Assembly: GCF_018130245.1 (NCBI RefSeq)
Contig: NZ_JAFCKP010000001.1
Span: forward strand, 1,054,001 to 1,118,000
DNA length: 64,000 nt
From: Bradyrhizobium sp. SZCCT0231
Lineage (GTDB): Bacteria; Pseudomonadota; Alphaproteobacteria; Rhizobiales; Xanthobacteraceae
Direction: 5' to 3'
The position numbers and the translations under genes were made by a program. The number at the start of each line of letters is the position of its first letter. Position 1 is the stretch's first letter. Positions 10,067-18,797 of the stretch are shown here, piece by piece. The notes beneath the pieces are model-generated. The model made no database searches, had not been told where the DNA came from, and saw nothing but the letters and a program-made list of their open reading frames with translations.

Positions 10067-10222
10067 AATCGAGCCTGCCGGGCCTATAGAATCCGGGTGG
10101 CGCGAGGAAACGCCAGTTTAGTTGTTCAGCTCGTCATGGACTGTGTCGCTCTGCTCGAAGCATTCGAGCGGGTAGGAAAGCCGCGCCATGTCGATGGCCG
10201 GCCCACTCGGAGGGAACGTGTA

Positions 10223-11569
10223 ATGAAACGAACGATGAAGACGCTTGTAGTGGCATGCGGGGCTGTTGCCGCCGCGTTCGGCGTCGGAGCGGGCACCACG
10301 CCCGCGCAGGCGCAAGGCAAGACCATCACGCTGTGCTGGGCCGCATGGGATCCCGCCAACGCGCTGGTCGAATTGTCGAAGGACTTCACCGCCAAGTCGG
10401 GTATCGGTATGAAGTTCGAATTCGTGCCGTGGACGAATTACGCCGATCGATTCCTGAACGAACTCAATTCGCACGGCTCGCTGTGCGACCTCATCATCGG
10501 CGATTCACAATGGATCGGCGGCGCTGCGGAGAATGGCCAGTACGTCAAGCTCAACGATTTCTTCAAGAAGGAAGGAATCAGCATGGACGACTACATGCCG
10601 GCCACGGTGGTCGGCTATTCCGAGTGGCCGAAGAACACGCCGAACTACTGGGCGCTGCCGGCGATGGGCGATGCGGTGGGCTGGACCTATCGCAAGGACT
10701 GGTTCGCGCGGCCGGACGTGCAGAAGGACTTCAAGGCCAAGTACGGCCGCGAGATCGGCGTGCCGAAGACGCTTGATGAGCTCAAGGACATCGCGCAATT
10801 CTTCCAGGGCCGCGAGATCGACGGCAAGAAGGTCTACGGCGCCTCGATCTATACCGAGCGCGGCTCGGAAGGCATCACCATGGGCGTCTCGAACTACCTC
10901 TACGACTACGGCTTCAAATACGACGATCCGAAGAAGCCCTATGCGATGGACGGGTTCGTGAACTCGGCCAGCGCGGTGAAGGGGCTCGAGGCCTACAAGC
11001 AGCTCTACAAGTGCTGCACGCCGCCCGGCGCCTCCAACTCCTACATGTCGGAAGGGCTTGATGCCTTCAAGTCCGGCCAGGTCGCGCTGCAGATGAATTT
11101 CTTCGCGTTTTTCCCGGGCCTCTACAAGGATCCGAATGTCGGCGGCGACAAGATCGGTTTCTTCGTCAATCCGGCCGGTCCCGCAGCGCAAGCGACGCAG
11201 CTCGGCGGACAGGGCATCTCGGTGGTCTCCTACTCCAAGAACCAGGCCGAGGCGCTGCAATACATCAAGTGGTTCTCCGGCGGCGACGTCCAAAAGAAGT
11301 GGTGGGCGCTCGGCGGCTATTCCTGCGCCAAGTCAGTGCTGAACGACCCGAGCTTCCCGAACAGCGCGCCCTTCGCCAAGGAGTTCCTGCAGTCGATGGG
11401 AATGGTCGTCGACTTCTGGGCCGAGCCATCCTACGCCCAGCTGCTGCAAGCCGAGCAGAAGCGCGTGCATGACTATGTGGTTGCCGACAAGGGCACCGCT
11501 CAGGAAGCGCTCGACGGTCTGGTGAAGGACTGGAAGGCGATCTTCAAGGAAGAAGGCAAGAAGTTCTGA
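10223..11569 (+). CDS. ABC transporter extracellular solute-binding protein (sugar/polyol type)
   Basis: 448 residues from ATG at 10223, preceded by a strong GGAGGGAA site. The signal peptide MKRTMKTLVVACGAVAAAF... has a probable AQA cleavage site near residue 32. The mature protein resembles family-1 solute-binding proteins of carbohydrate ABC importers (early beta-strand ITLCWAAWDP, LCDLIIGDSQW). Periplasmic. First gene of an operon running through two permeases and two ATPases into dihydroxyacetone kinase genes, so the ligand is probably a polyol, triose or a compound degraded to dihydroxyacetone. The exact ligand cannot be read from the sequence. Confidence 0.85.
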   Translation: MKRTMKTLVVACGAVAAAFGVGAGTTPAQAQGKTITLCWAAWDPANALVELSKDFTAKSGIGMKFEFVPWTNYADRFLNELNSHGSLCDLIIGDSQWIGGAAENGQYVKLNDFFKKEGISMDDYMPATVVGYSEWPKNTPNYWALPAMGDAVGWTYRKDWFARPDVQKDFKAKYGREIGVPKTLDELKDIAQFFQGREIDGKKVYGASIYTERGSEGITMGVSNYLYDYGFKYDDPKKPYAMDGFVNSASAVKGLEAYKQLYKCCTPPGASNSYMSEGLDAFKSGQVALQMNFFAFFPGLYKDPNVGGDKIGFFVNPAGPAAQATQLGGQGISVVSYSKNQAEALQYIKWFSGGDVQKKWWALGGYSCAKSVLNDPSFPNSAPFAKEFLQSMGMVVDFWAEPSYAQLLQAEQKRVHDYVVADKGTAQEALDGLVKDWKAIFKEEGKKF

Positions 11570-11670
11570 TGCAAGCTGCCCGGAGCGCGTGCGGTCGCGC
11601 TCCGGGGTTCCTTCGAGATGACCGGAATTCGTCGCAGTGTCGACGCCGGGTGCCAGGATCGGTTCACGCA

Positions 11671-12630
11671 ATGAACGAATTGAGTGCCTCTTCGCGGATC
11701 ACCTATCGGGCCGTGATGGTCCGGCCAGGCGTGGCGCGTCGCATCCGGGGCCTGTCGGACAGGACGCTCGCCTGGCTCTTCATCACGCCGACGATCGTGC
11801 TGCTGCTGGCGATCAATATCTTCCCGCTGCTCTGGACGATCTATCTGTCGTTCACGAACTACCGCGCCAACAGGGCCAACGTGCCGACGATCTGGCTCGG
11901 GGCCGACTGGTACCAGTCGATCCTAACCGATCCCGACATCTGGGCGGCGATGCAGGTGACGGCGCATTTCGTGATCTGGACGGTGGTGATCGAGACCGTC
12001 CTCGGATTTGGCCTCGCCTACCTCATCGACAAGAAATTCCGCGGCCACGGCATGTGGACCACGATCATCCTGCTGCCGATGATGCTGTCGCCCGCTGTCG
12101 TCGGCAATTTCTGGACATTCCTGTACCAGCCGCAGATCGGACTGTTCAATTACGTGGTCGCATTCTTCACCGGCCGCGCAGCCTCGTCCTTCCAGATGCT
12201 GGGCGACGTCACGCTGAGCCCCTGGGCCATCGTCATCGTCGATGCCTGGATGTGGACGCCCTATGTGATGCTGATCTGCCTTGCGGGTCTGCGATCAATC
12301 CCGGATTACATTTACGAGGCGGCGGAAGTCGATCGCGCGTCGAAATGGCGGCAGTTCTGGTCGATCACGCTGCCGATGGCGCTGCCGTTCATCATGCTTG
12401 CGGTGCTGTTCCGCGGCATCGAGAATTTCAAGATGTTCGACATGGTCAATCTGCTCACCGGCGGCGGGCCGGGATCGACCACGGAAGTTGCCTCGATCAC
12501 GCTCAAGCGTGCGGCGTTCGAGAGCTGGCGCACCGGCTATTCCTCGGCCTTCGCGATCATCCTGTTCGTGACGGTCTTCGGTCTCGCCAACATCTATGTG
12601 AAGGCGCTGAACAAGGTGAAAAGCCGATGA
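11671..12630 (+). CDS. ABC sugar/polyol transporter permease 1 (MalF-type)
   Basis: 319 residues from ATG 11671. An in-frame open stretch reaches back to the previous stop, but this start places the first membrane segment (LAWLFITPTIVLLLAINIFP) sensibly near residue 35. About six hydrophobic segments. The cytoplasmic EAA loop that docks the ATPase is visible as YEAAEVDRASKWRQFWSITL, with Arg where the usual glycine sits. A Gly-rich GGGPGSTTE segment near the C-terminus is typical of the MalF branch. A 101-bp gap separates it from the binding protein, and its 3' end overlaps permease 2 by 4 bp. Confidence 0.85.
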   Translation: MNELSASSRITYRAVMVRPGVARRIRGLSDRTLAWLFITPTIVLLLAINIFPLLWTIYLSFTNYRANRANVPTIWLGADWYQSILTDPDIWAAMQVTAHFVIWTVVIETVLGFGLAYLIDKKFRGHGMWTTIILLPMMLSPAVVGNFWTFLYQPQIGLFNYVVAFFTGRAASSFQMLGDVTLSPWAIVIVDAWMWTPYVMLICLAGLRSIPDYIYEAAEVDRASKWRQFWSITLPMALPFIMLAVLFRGIENFKMFDMVNLLTGGGPGSTTEVASITLKRAAFESWRTGYSSAFAIILFVTVFGLANIYVKALNKVKSR

Positions 12631-13580
12631 CATCAGCCACCACAGCCCATTCGGTCGTCGAGCCGTCGACAACGACACGGCGCTTTGCCGGCACGCTCGT
12701 CGTGCTCTACGCGATCATCACCATGATCCCGCTGGTCTGGATCATGCTCACCGCGTTCAAGTCGCCTGACGATGCGATCTCCTATCCGCCCAAGGTGATG
12801 TTCAAGCCGTCGCTCGAAGGCTTCTGCAACCTGTTCACGACCCGCTCGCGCCAGACGCCGGAATTCATCCGCTCGCTGGGGCCGCCGCAAGGGCTGTGCG
12901 ATGACATCGCGCGCAGCCGTAACATGGTGGTCGCCGGTCCTTCGAACTATGTGCCGCGCTTCGTCAATTCGTTGATCATTGCGTTCGGTTCGACCGTGCT
13001 CGCCGTTGCGCTCGGCACCTTGTCAGCTTACGGCTTCTCGCGGTTCCGCGTGCCCCTGAAGGACGATTTGCTGTTCTTCATCCTGTCGACCCGGATGATG
13101 CCGCCGATCGCGGTCGCGATCCCGATCTATCTCATGTACCGCACCATCGGCTTGTCGGACACCAGGCTCGGGATGATCCTGCTCTACACCTCGGTCAACG
13201 TCTCGCTGGCGGTCTGGCTGCTAAAGGGTTTCATCGACGAAATCCCGCGTGAGTACGAAGAGGCCGCGATGATCGACGGATACACCCGCTTCCAGGCGTT
13301 CGTGAAGGTGGTGTTGCCGCAGGCCACCACGGGAATCGCGGCAACCGCAATCTTCTGCCTGATCTTCGCCTGGAACGAATATGCCTTCGCGGTGCTTCTC
13401 ACCTCGGGTAACGCACAGACGGCACCGCCGTTCATTCCGATCATCATCGGCGAGGGTGGGCAAGACTGGCCCGCAGTGGCCGCCGGCACGACTCTGTTTC
13501 TGGTGCCGATCGTGGTGTTCACGGTCTTGCTTCGCAAGCATCTGCTGCGCGGCATCACTTTTGGAGCTGTCCGCAAATGA
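12627..13580 (+). CDS. ABC sugar/polyol transporter permease 2 (MalG-type)
   Basis: 317 residues, starting within an ATGA overlap with permease 1. Six hydrophobic segments, the first being TLVVLYAIITMIPLVWIML. The EAA loop reads EEAAMIDGYTRFQAFVKVVL with the conserved Gly. The family motif LSTRMMPPIAVAIPIYLMY is present. The periplasmic loop after segment 1 is somewhat longer than usual (NLFTTRSRQTPEFIRSLGPP). Pairs with permease 1 in the inner membrane. Confidence 0.85.
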   Translation: MTSATTAHSVVEPSTTTRRFAGTLVVLYAIITMIPLVWIMLTAFKSPDDAISYPPKVMFKPSLEGFCNLFTTRSRQTPEFIRSLGPPQGLCDDIARSRNMVVAGPSNYVPRFVNSLIIAFGSTVLAVALGTLSAYGFSRFRVPLKDDLLFFILSTRMMPPIAVAIPIYLMYRTIGLSDTRLGMILLYTSVNVSLAVWLLKGFIDEIPREYEEAAMIDGYTRFQAFVKVVLPQATTGIAATAIFCLIFAWNEYAFAVLLTSGNAQTAPPFIPIIIGEGGQDWPAVAAGTTLFLVPIVVFTVLLRKHLLRGITFGAVRK

Positions 13581-13789
13581 GTATCGACGCCACCCCATCC
13601 ATTGCGCGTCGCGGTCTTGCGGACCGCCTTCTGCGCCGCGGCCCGCTCGAAGCCATAGCGACGACGATCATCGCCGTCGGTGTCGTCATGCTGATGCAGC
13701 CATTGTCTCTGACACTGTACTCGTGGTCGTTTGCGACGACCCTGTTCGGCACGGTGATGTTCACCATCGTGTCCAAGGTCCGGGAGTAG
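13577..13789 (+). CDS. Small membrane protein of the ABC operon
   Basis: 70 residues, translationally coupled to permease 2 by an ATGA overlap and followed by the first ATPase after 6 bp. It has a charged N-terminus and two hydrophobic stretches (IATTIIAVGVVMLMQPLSL and WSFATTLFGTVMFTIV). Conserved small membrane proteins are known beside polyol-type ABC importers, but this one has no motif I recognise. Its position suggests an accessory subunit. Overlap with flanking genes on both sides and consistent codon use support a real gene. Confidence 0.7.
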   Translation: MSIDATPSIARRGLADRLLRRGPLEAIATTIIAVGVVMLMQPLSLTLYSWSFATTLFGTVMFTIVSKVRE

Positions 13790-13795
13790 GGCGCG

Positions 13796-14893
13796 ATGGC
13801 ACAGATCAGGGTCGAGGCGCTCGACAAATCCTTCGGGACGTTCCATGCGGTCAAGTCCGCCAGCTTCACGGTGGAGGACGGCCAGTTCCTTTGCCTGCTC
13901 GGACCGTCCGGCTGCGGCAAGACCACGACGCTCCGCATGATCGCCGGCTTGGAGCTGCCGACAGCGGGCACGATCCGGCTCGATGGCGAGGACGTGACGA
14001 TGAACCGTGCATCGGCGCGCGACATTGCCTTTGTGTTCCAGCTCTTCGCGCTCTATCCGCACATGAATGTCCGGCGCAACATCGGCTTTCCCCTGAAATG
14101 CGAGGGTATCGGCGCGGGCGAACGTGATCGGCGGGTCGTCGAGGCTGCGCGCATCCTGCGGATCTCGCACCTTCTCGACCGCTCCGTCTCCGGCCTTGCC
14201 GGCGGCGACCGGCAGCGTGTTGCGCTGGGGCGGGCGATCGTGCGCAAGCCAAAGTGTTTTCTGATGGACGAGCCACTCGGCGCGCTCGATACTGAGATGC
14301 GGGACGCCATGATTCATGAATTGCGGGCCCTGCATGACCGGCTGGGCGCGACGACCGTCTATGTCACCCATGACCAGCTCGAGGCCATGGCGATGGCCGA
14401 CAGGATCGCGGTGATGAACAACGGCGTCGTCGAGCAGGTGGCAAGCCCGCGCGACATCTATGACCGGCCCGCTTCGCTGTTCGTCGCCGACTTCATCGGC
14501 TCGCCGCCCATGAATTTCCTGCCGTTCCGTGGCGGCCTGCGAACCGGCGCAGAGGCGATCAGGCTCGGGGAGCGCGATGTGGCGATTCCTGCGGCGCGGG
14601 AGGCGACGGCGGAAAGCGAGCTCGTGCTTGGGGTACGGCCCGAGCATGTGCGTTTTACCGATCGTGGCATGGTGCGCGGCGAAGTCTATGGCACGGAATA
14701 TTTGGGCACGACGCAGATCGTGACCGTGACGACGCATTACGGTGCGCTCAAGGCTCGCTCACCCAGCAGCAGATCCTTCCGGACCGGCGAGACTGTCGGG
14801 CTCGACTTCCGGCCCGATACGCTGTCGATCTTCGACAAGGCATCCGGCCGGGCGATTCGCACCGCGCTGCATGAAGGAGGCGCGCATGGCTGA
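13796..14893 (+). CDS. ABC transporter ATP-binding protein 1 (MalK/UgpC family, atypical signature)
   Basis: 365 residues. Walker A is GPSGCGKTT, Q-loop FVFQLFALYPH, Walker B CFLMDEP and H-loop VYVTHDQ, with a C-terminal TOBE-like regulatory domain (LVLGVRPEHVRF). The signature motif reads LAGGDRQRVALGRA instead of the usual LSGGQRQRVA, so both the Ser and the Gln of LSGGQ are replaced. In paired ATPases this can mark the less active half. It overlaps the second ATPase gene by 8 bp, implying a heterodimer. Confidence 0.85.
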   Translation: MAQIRVEALDKSFGTFHAVKSASFTVEDGQFLCLLGPSGCGKTTTLRMIAGLELPTAGTIRLDGEDVTMNRASARDIAFVFQLFALYPHMNVRRNIGFPLKCEGIGAGERDRRVVEAARILRISHLLDRSVSGLAGGDRQRVALGRAIVRKPKCFLMDEPLGALDTEMRDAMIHELRALHDRLGATTVYVTHDQLEAMAMADRIAVMNNGVVEQVASPRDIYDRPASLFVADFIGSPPMNFLPFRGGLRTGAEAIRLGERDVAIPAAREATAESELVLGVRPEHVRFTDRGMVRGEVYGTEYLGTTQIVTVTTHYGALKARSPSSRSFRTGETVGLDFRPDTLSIFDKASGRAIRTALHEGGAHG

Positions 14894-15893
14894 AGTCGAG
14901 ATCAAAGCCGTCTCCAAGGCCTTCGGCAAGACGCAAGCCCTGAGCGATCTGTCGCTGACAATCGGCGACGGCGAGTTCGTGGCATTGCTAGGGCCGACCG
15001 GCGCCGGCAAGACCACGGCATTGCGCTTGATCGCCGGATTGGAGCAGCCGGATTCTGGCTCGATCCGCATCGACGGGCGTGACGTGACCGGCGATGCGCC
15101 GGCGGACCGCGATGTTGCCTTTGTCTTCCAGCAATATTCGCTGTATCCGCACCTCACCGTGTTCGAGAACATGGCCTTCGCGCTGCGCGCGCCGACCCGC
15201 CGCATGCCCGAAGCCGATATTCGTGCGAAGGTGCAGGAGGTAGCGCGTCTGCTTCACATCGAGACCAAGCTGGACAACAAGGCGACGCAGCTGTCAGGCG
15301 GGCAGATGCAGCGCGTCGCGATCGGCCGGGCGCTGGTCCGTTCGCCCTCGATCTATCTGATGGACGAGCCGCTCTCCTCGCTGGATGCCAAGCTGCGCGG
15401 CGAACTGCGGCTCGAGCTTAAGCGGATCCAGGTCGATCTCGGCGCGACGATCCTCTATGTCACCCACGATCAGACCGAGGCCATGACCATGGCGTCGCGC
15501 ATCGGCGTGATCGAAGGCGGGCGGCTGATGCAGATCGGCACGCCGCGGGAGATCTACGAGAACCCGATCAACGCGCATGTCGCGGCGCGGCTGGGACAGC
15601 CGACGATCAATCTGCTGCCGGCGGCGCTGTTCGCGGGGGCGCCCGTCGGCGTCGAGACGATTGGCGCGCGGACCGAGCACCTGACGATTGCTCGCGGCGG
15701 CGGCGACATCTCGGCAACCGTCAAGCGGGTCGAGCACCTCGGCGACCAGAGCCACCTTCATCTCGATCTCGCGGGCCGGCCGGTTGTGACCCTGGCAGAT
15801 CCCGAGGCGGGTTTTGGGGCCGGAGACGTCGTGTCGCTCCGCTTGAATAGACCGCTGTTTTTCGATGCGAAGGGCTGGAGGGTAGCGGCATGA
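14886..15893 (+). CDS. ABC transporter ATP-binding protein 2 (MalK/UgpC family, canonical)
   Basis: 335 residues from ATG 14886, with GGAGG upstream inside the preceding gene. Walker A is GPTGAGKTT, Q-loop FVFQQYSLYPH, intact signature LSGGQMQRVAIGRA, Walker B IYLMDEP and H-loop LYVTHDQTEAMT. The C-terminal TOBE-like domain is shorter than usual. Its canonical signature complements the degenerate one in the partner, as expected for an asymmetric ATPase pair. Overlaps dhaL by 4 bp, tying import to dihydroxyacetone phosphorylation. Confidence 0.85.
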   Translation: MAEVEIKAVSKAFGKTQALSDLSLTIGDGEFVALLGPTGAGKTTALRLIAGLEQPDSGSIRIDGRDVTGDAPADRDVAFVFQQYSLYPHLTVFENMAFALRAPTRRMPEADIRAKVQEVARLLHIETKLDNKATQLSGGQMQRVAIGRALVRSPSIYLMDEPLSSLDAKLRGELRLELKRIQVDLGATILYVTHDQTEAMTMASRIGVIEGGRLMQIGTPREIYENPINAHVAARLGQPTINLLPAALFAGAPVGVETIGARTEHLTIARGGGDISATVKRVEHLGDQSHLHLDLAGRPVVTLADPEAGFGAGDVVSLRLNRPLFFDAKGWRVAA

Positions 15894-16504
15894 GCCTTGA
15901 TCGGGTAGCCAGGGAAAGATTGGTGCGTGCGCTGGCAGCGTCGGTGATCGAACACGCGGACGAGTTGACGAGCCTCGACCAGGCGATTGGCGATGGAGAT
16001 CACGGGCTGAACATGAAGCGCGGTTTCGAGGCGGTGCTTGCGGCGCTGCCAGGCCTTGCCGACAAGTCGCTTCCGGAAATGCTGAAGGCGATCGGAATGA
16101 CGTTGGTGATGAAGGTCGGCGGTGCTTCGGGGCCGCTGGTCGGGACTTTCTTCATGGAACTGGGCAAGGCACTTCCGGGGCAGCCGAGCCGGGCCGATCT
16201 CGTCGCGGCGACGGAGAAGGCGATCGAGGCCGTCAAGGCGCGCGGCCGTTCGGAGGCAGGGCAGAAGACGCTGCTGGATGTCCTGGTGCCGGTTCACGCC
16301 TTACTTGCGGGAGGGGGTGACGCCAAGGCGATCGCGGCAGAGGCTGTGCAAGCGGCCGATCGTACCACGCCGATGCTGGCGATCCGCGGTCGCGCGTCGT
16401 TTCTTGGCGAACGTTCCATCGGTCATATGGACCCGGGCTCGCGCTCGGCGTCACTTCTGATCGGCGCAGCAATTGAGACACTGAAGTTCGAGGTCAATAC
16501 ATGA
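15890..16504 (+). CDS. dhaL: Dihydroxyacetone kinase subunit L (ADP-binding)
   Basis: 204 residues, about the usual DhaL length. The metal/ADP-binding Asp motif AIGDGDHGLNM lies near residues 32-42, and MKVGGASGPLVGTFF and GHMDPGSRSASLL match family blocks. In PEP-dependent kinases DhaL carries a tightly bound ADP that is rephosphorylated by DhaM and hands phosphate to dihydroxyacetone on DhaK. Coupled by ATGA-type overlaps to the ATPase gene before and dhaM after. Cytoplasmic. Confidence 0.92.
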   Translation: MSLDRVARERLVRALAASVIEHADELTSLDQAIGDGDHGLNMKRGFEAVLAALPGLADKSLPEMLKAIGMTLVMKVGGASGPLVGTFFMELGKALPGQPSRADLVAATEKAIEAVKARGRSEAGQKTLLDVLVPVHALLAGGGDAKAIAAEAVQAADRTTPMLAIRGRASFLGERSIGHMDPGSRSASLLIGAAIETLKFEVNT

Positions 16505-16887
16505 GCAATGTCGGAATTGTCATCGTGTCGCATTCGCGGAAAGTCGCGGAAGGCGCGGCCGATATGGTGCGCCAGATGGTCGGAGACGCAGTGCCGCTGG
16601 CCTGGACCGGTGGCGATGTCGATGGCGGGCTCGGTACGAACGTTGCAGGAATCCTCGAGGCGATCGAGACGGCCTGGTCACCGGCAGGCGTTGCGATCCT
16701 CGTCGATCTCGGCGGTGCCGAGACCAATTCGGAGATGGCGGTCGAGATGCTCCCCGAAGACCGGCGCGCACGCGTGCTGGTCTGTAATGCCCCGGTGGTC
16801 GAGGGGGCTGTGATCGCTGCGACCGAATCTTCGGGCGGCTCATCGCTTGCCGCGGTCAAGCGCAGTGCGGAGGAATTCTATGCATGA
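16501..16887 (+). CDS. dhaM: Dihydroxyacetone kinase phosphotransfer subunit DhaM (EIIA domain only)
   Basis: 128 residues matching only the N-terminal EIIA-Dha domain. The phosphorylatable His is in VIVSHSRKVAEGA (residue 11), followed by GGLGTN and LVDLGGAETNSEMA. Enterobacterial DhaM is a three-domain protein of EIIA, HPr-like and EI-like parts; here the gene stops after the first domain and the other two functions follow as separate genes. Role: phosphorylate DhaL-bound ADP. Overlaps dhaL by 4 bp and the HPr gene by 8 bp. Confidence 0.9.
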   Translation: MSNVGIVIVSHSRKVAEGAADMVRQMVGDAVPLAWTGGDVDGGLGTNVAGILEAIETAWSPAGVAILVDLGGAETNSEMAVEMLPEDRRARVLVCNAPVVEGAVIAATESSGGSSLAAVKRSAEEFYA

Positions 16888-17194
16888 TGCCAACGCCAAC
16901 CGGGCGGCCCAGACGTTTGGGCCGCTGACCGCCTCGGCGGTCCTCGTCAATCCGGTCGGCCTGCACGCGCGGCCGTCGGTGAAGCTCACGCAATGCGCGA
17001 AAGGCTTTGCCGCCAAGATCGAAATTGCGCTTGCTGCCGAGGGACCCTGGACCGACGCCAAGAGCCCGGTGAAGGTGATGCGTGTGAAGGCGCCGCAAGG
17101 CGCAACGCTGCATTTCCGCGTCGCTGGTCCCGATGGTGACGCGGCGCTCGCGGCCATGCTGGCGCTGGTGCATGACGGTTTCGGCGAGGCGTAG
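16880..17194 (+). CDS. HPr-family phosphocarrier protein
   Basis: 104 residues from ATG 16880. The active-site block NPVGLHARPSVKLTQ places the phosphorylated His at residue 29. An N-terminal extension of about 15 residues makes it slightly longer than a typical HPr (about 85-90). No obvious Ser46-type regulatory region is recognisable. Position between dhaM and an enzyme I gene indicates a relay dedicated to the DHA kinase rather than sugar transport; no PTS permease genes are present in the window. Confidence 0.9.
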   Translation: MHDANANRAAQTFGPLTASAVLVNPVGLHARPSVKLTQCAKGFAAKIEIALAAEGPWTDAKSPVKVMRVKAPQGATLHFRVAGPDGDAALAAMLALVHDGFGEA

Positions 17195-17198
17195 AATC

Positions 17199-18797
17199 GT
17201 GGGCGAAATTCATCTCACCGGCCATCCCGCTTCGCCTGGCCTTGCCATCGGCCCGGTCGCCGTGCTGACGAGGGCAGTGGCAAGCAGGGCGGCGAAGGGC
17301 GATCCTGCGCAGGAGGCCGCGGCGCTGAAGGCGGCGATCGAGGGGGCCGCTGTGGAGCTCGCCGAGCTGATCGCGACGGTTCATGGCGAGGCCGCGGAGA
17401 TCCTGGAGTTCCAGGTCGCGATGCTCGGTGACGATGCGCTTGCAGAGGGGGCTTACGAAGCGATTGCGGGTGGTACCGTTGCCGATCAGGCCTGGCGCGC
17501 AGCACTCGACGCGGAGATCGCCGGCTATCGCGCGGCGGATGAGGAATATTTCCGGGCGCGCGCCGCGGATCTCGTCGATATCCGCGATCGCGTGCTCGCG
17601 GGCCTGAATGGCGCGGATGCGATCGCAAAGATCTCCGGCGATTCCGTCGTCACAGGTGACGATATTTCGCCATCGACGTTTCTGGCCGTCGATTGGACTC
17701 GTGGCGGTGCCATTGCGCTCGCCAGCGGGTCGCCGTCGTCGCATGTCGCGATGCTCGCGCGATCGCGTGGCGCCCCGATGGTGGTTGGACTAGGTCCATT
17801 GCCATGGAACGGACAGCCGCCATCACTGGCGTTGGTCGACGGCGACGCCGGCACTGTGATCTTCGATCCCAAGCCCGAAACGCGCCGCCTGTTCGAGCGC
17901 CGCATGGCGGCTGCGAATGCGGCACAGATTGCTGCCGACGCCGGTCGCCTCAAGCCGGCGCTGACGGCCGATGGCCGACGTATCGCCGTTCTCCTCAATG
18001 TCGCTGCGCACGACGATCTTGCGGGTCTCGATCCCGCCATCTGCGACGGCATCGGCCTCGTGCGGACGGAGTTTCTGTTCGAGGGATCGAGGGGCCTGCC
18101 CGGTGAGGATACCCAGTACGCGGTCTACCGCCGCATTCTCGAATGGGCCGCAGGACGGCCGGTGACGATCCGCACGCTTGATGCCGGCGGAGACAAGCCA
18201 ATTCCTGGCGTGACGGTCGATGGCGAGCGCAATCCATTCCTGGGTTTACGCGGGATCCGCCTCTCGTTGGCGCGGCCGGAGGTGTTTCGCGTGCAGTTGC
18301 GGGCGCTGTGCCGTGCGGCCGTGCATGGGACGCTGAAGGTGATGCTGCCGATGGTCGCGATCCCTTCGGAGCTCGATCGCGCCAACGCCATGCTGGACGC
18401 AGAGTTCGCGGCCCTCGGCGCAGAGGGTATCGCCTGCGCGCGTCCGCCGCTCGGCATCATGGTCGAGGTCCCGGCGGCAGCGCTCTGCGCCGAAGATTTC
18501 GGCGCGGCGTTCTATTCCATCGGGTCCAACGATCTGACCCAATACACAATGGCTGCGGCACGCGATATCGGCGCTGTCGCCGACCTCAACGATGCCGGCC
18601 ATCCGGCGGTGCTCGCGCTGATCGCGCGAACGGTCGAGGCCGGGCGCAGGCGGGGTGTCGAAGTCTCGCTCTGCGGCGATGCCGCGGCGGACACGCGTTT
18701 GACGAAGGCGCTGCTGGCGACAGGCTTGACGTCTCTGTCGGTCTCGCCGATTGCGGTGGCGCGGCTCAAGGCCGCCATTGCCGGGGTGACCGCATGA
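17199..18797 (+). CDS. PTS enzyme I (phosphoenolpyruvate-protein phosphotransferase)
   Basis: 532 residues from GTG 17199, 4 bp after the HPr stop; this start gives the usual N-terminus with PASPGLAIG. The phosphohistidine domain has SGSPSSHVAMLARSRGAP (His about residue 182). The PEP-binding barrel has GIGLVRTEFLF, TIRTLDAGGDKP, NPFLGLRGIRLSL, SIGSNDLTQYTMA and the catalytic Cys in SLCGDAA. No GAF domain, so this is the sugar-type EI rather than nitrogen-PTS EI. Catalytic residues are intact. Likely supplies phosphate to the preceding HPr and DhaM. Confidence 0.92.
   Translation: MGEIHLTGHPASPGLAIGPVAVLTRAVASRAAKGDPAQEAAALKAAIEGAAVELAELIATVHGEAAEILEFQVAMLGDDALAEGAYEAIAGGTVADQAWRAALDAEIAGYRAADEEYFRARAADLVDIRDRVLAGLNGADAIAKISGDSVVTGDDISPSTFLAVDWTRGGAIALASGSPSSHVAMLARSRGAPMVVGLGPLPWNGQPPSLALVDGDAGTVIFDPKPETRRLFERRMAAANAAQIAADAGRLKPALTADGRRIAVLLNVAAHDDLAGLDPAICDGIGLVRTEFLFEGSRGLPGEDTQYAVYRRILEWAAGRPVTIRTLDAGGDKPIPGVTVDGERNPFLGLRGIRLSLARPEVFRVQLRALCRAAVHGTLKVMLPMVAIPSELDRANAMLDAEFAALGAEGIACARPPLGIMVEVPAAALCAEDFGAAFYSIGSNDLTQYTMAAARDIGAVADLNDAGHPAVLALIARTVEAGRRRGVEVSLCGDAAADTRLTKALLATGLTSLSVSPIAVARLKAAIAGVTA

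Larger units (their letters stand above)
9315..10222. other. 908-bp intergenic region before the ABC/DHA-kinase operon
   Basis: No credible gene is visible; the short ORFs here lack ribosome sites and recognisable motifs. It contains one copy of a dispersed repeat (9549-9600), a perfect inverted repeat (10039-10066) and a good Shine-Dalgarno (GGAGGGAA, about 10209-10216) ahead of the binding-protein start at 10223. Base composition is lower in GC than the flanking genes, which fits insertion debris plus regulatory DNA. Confidence 0.6.
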
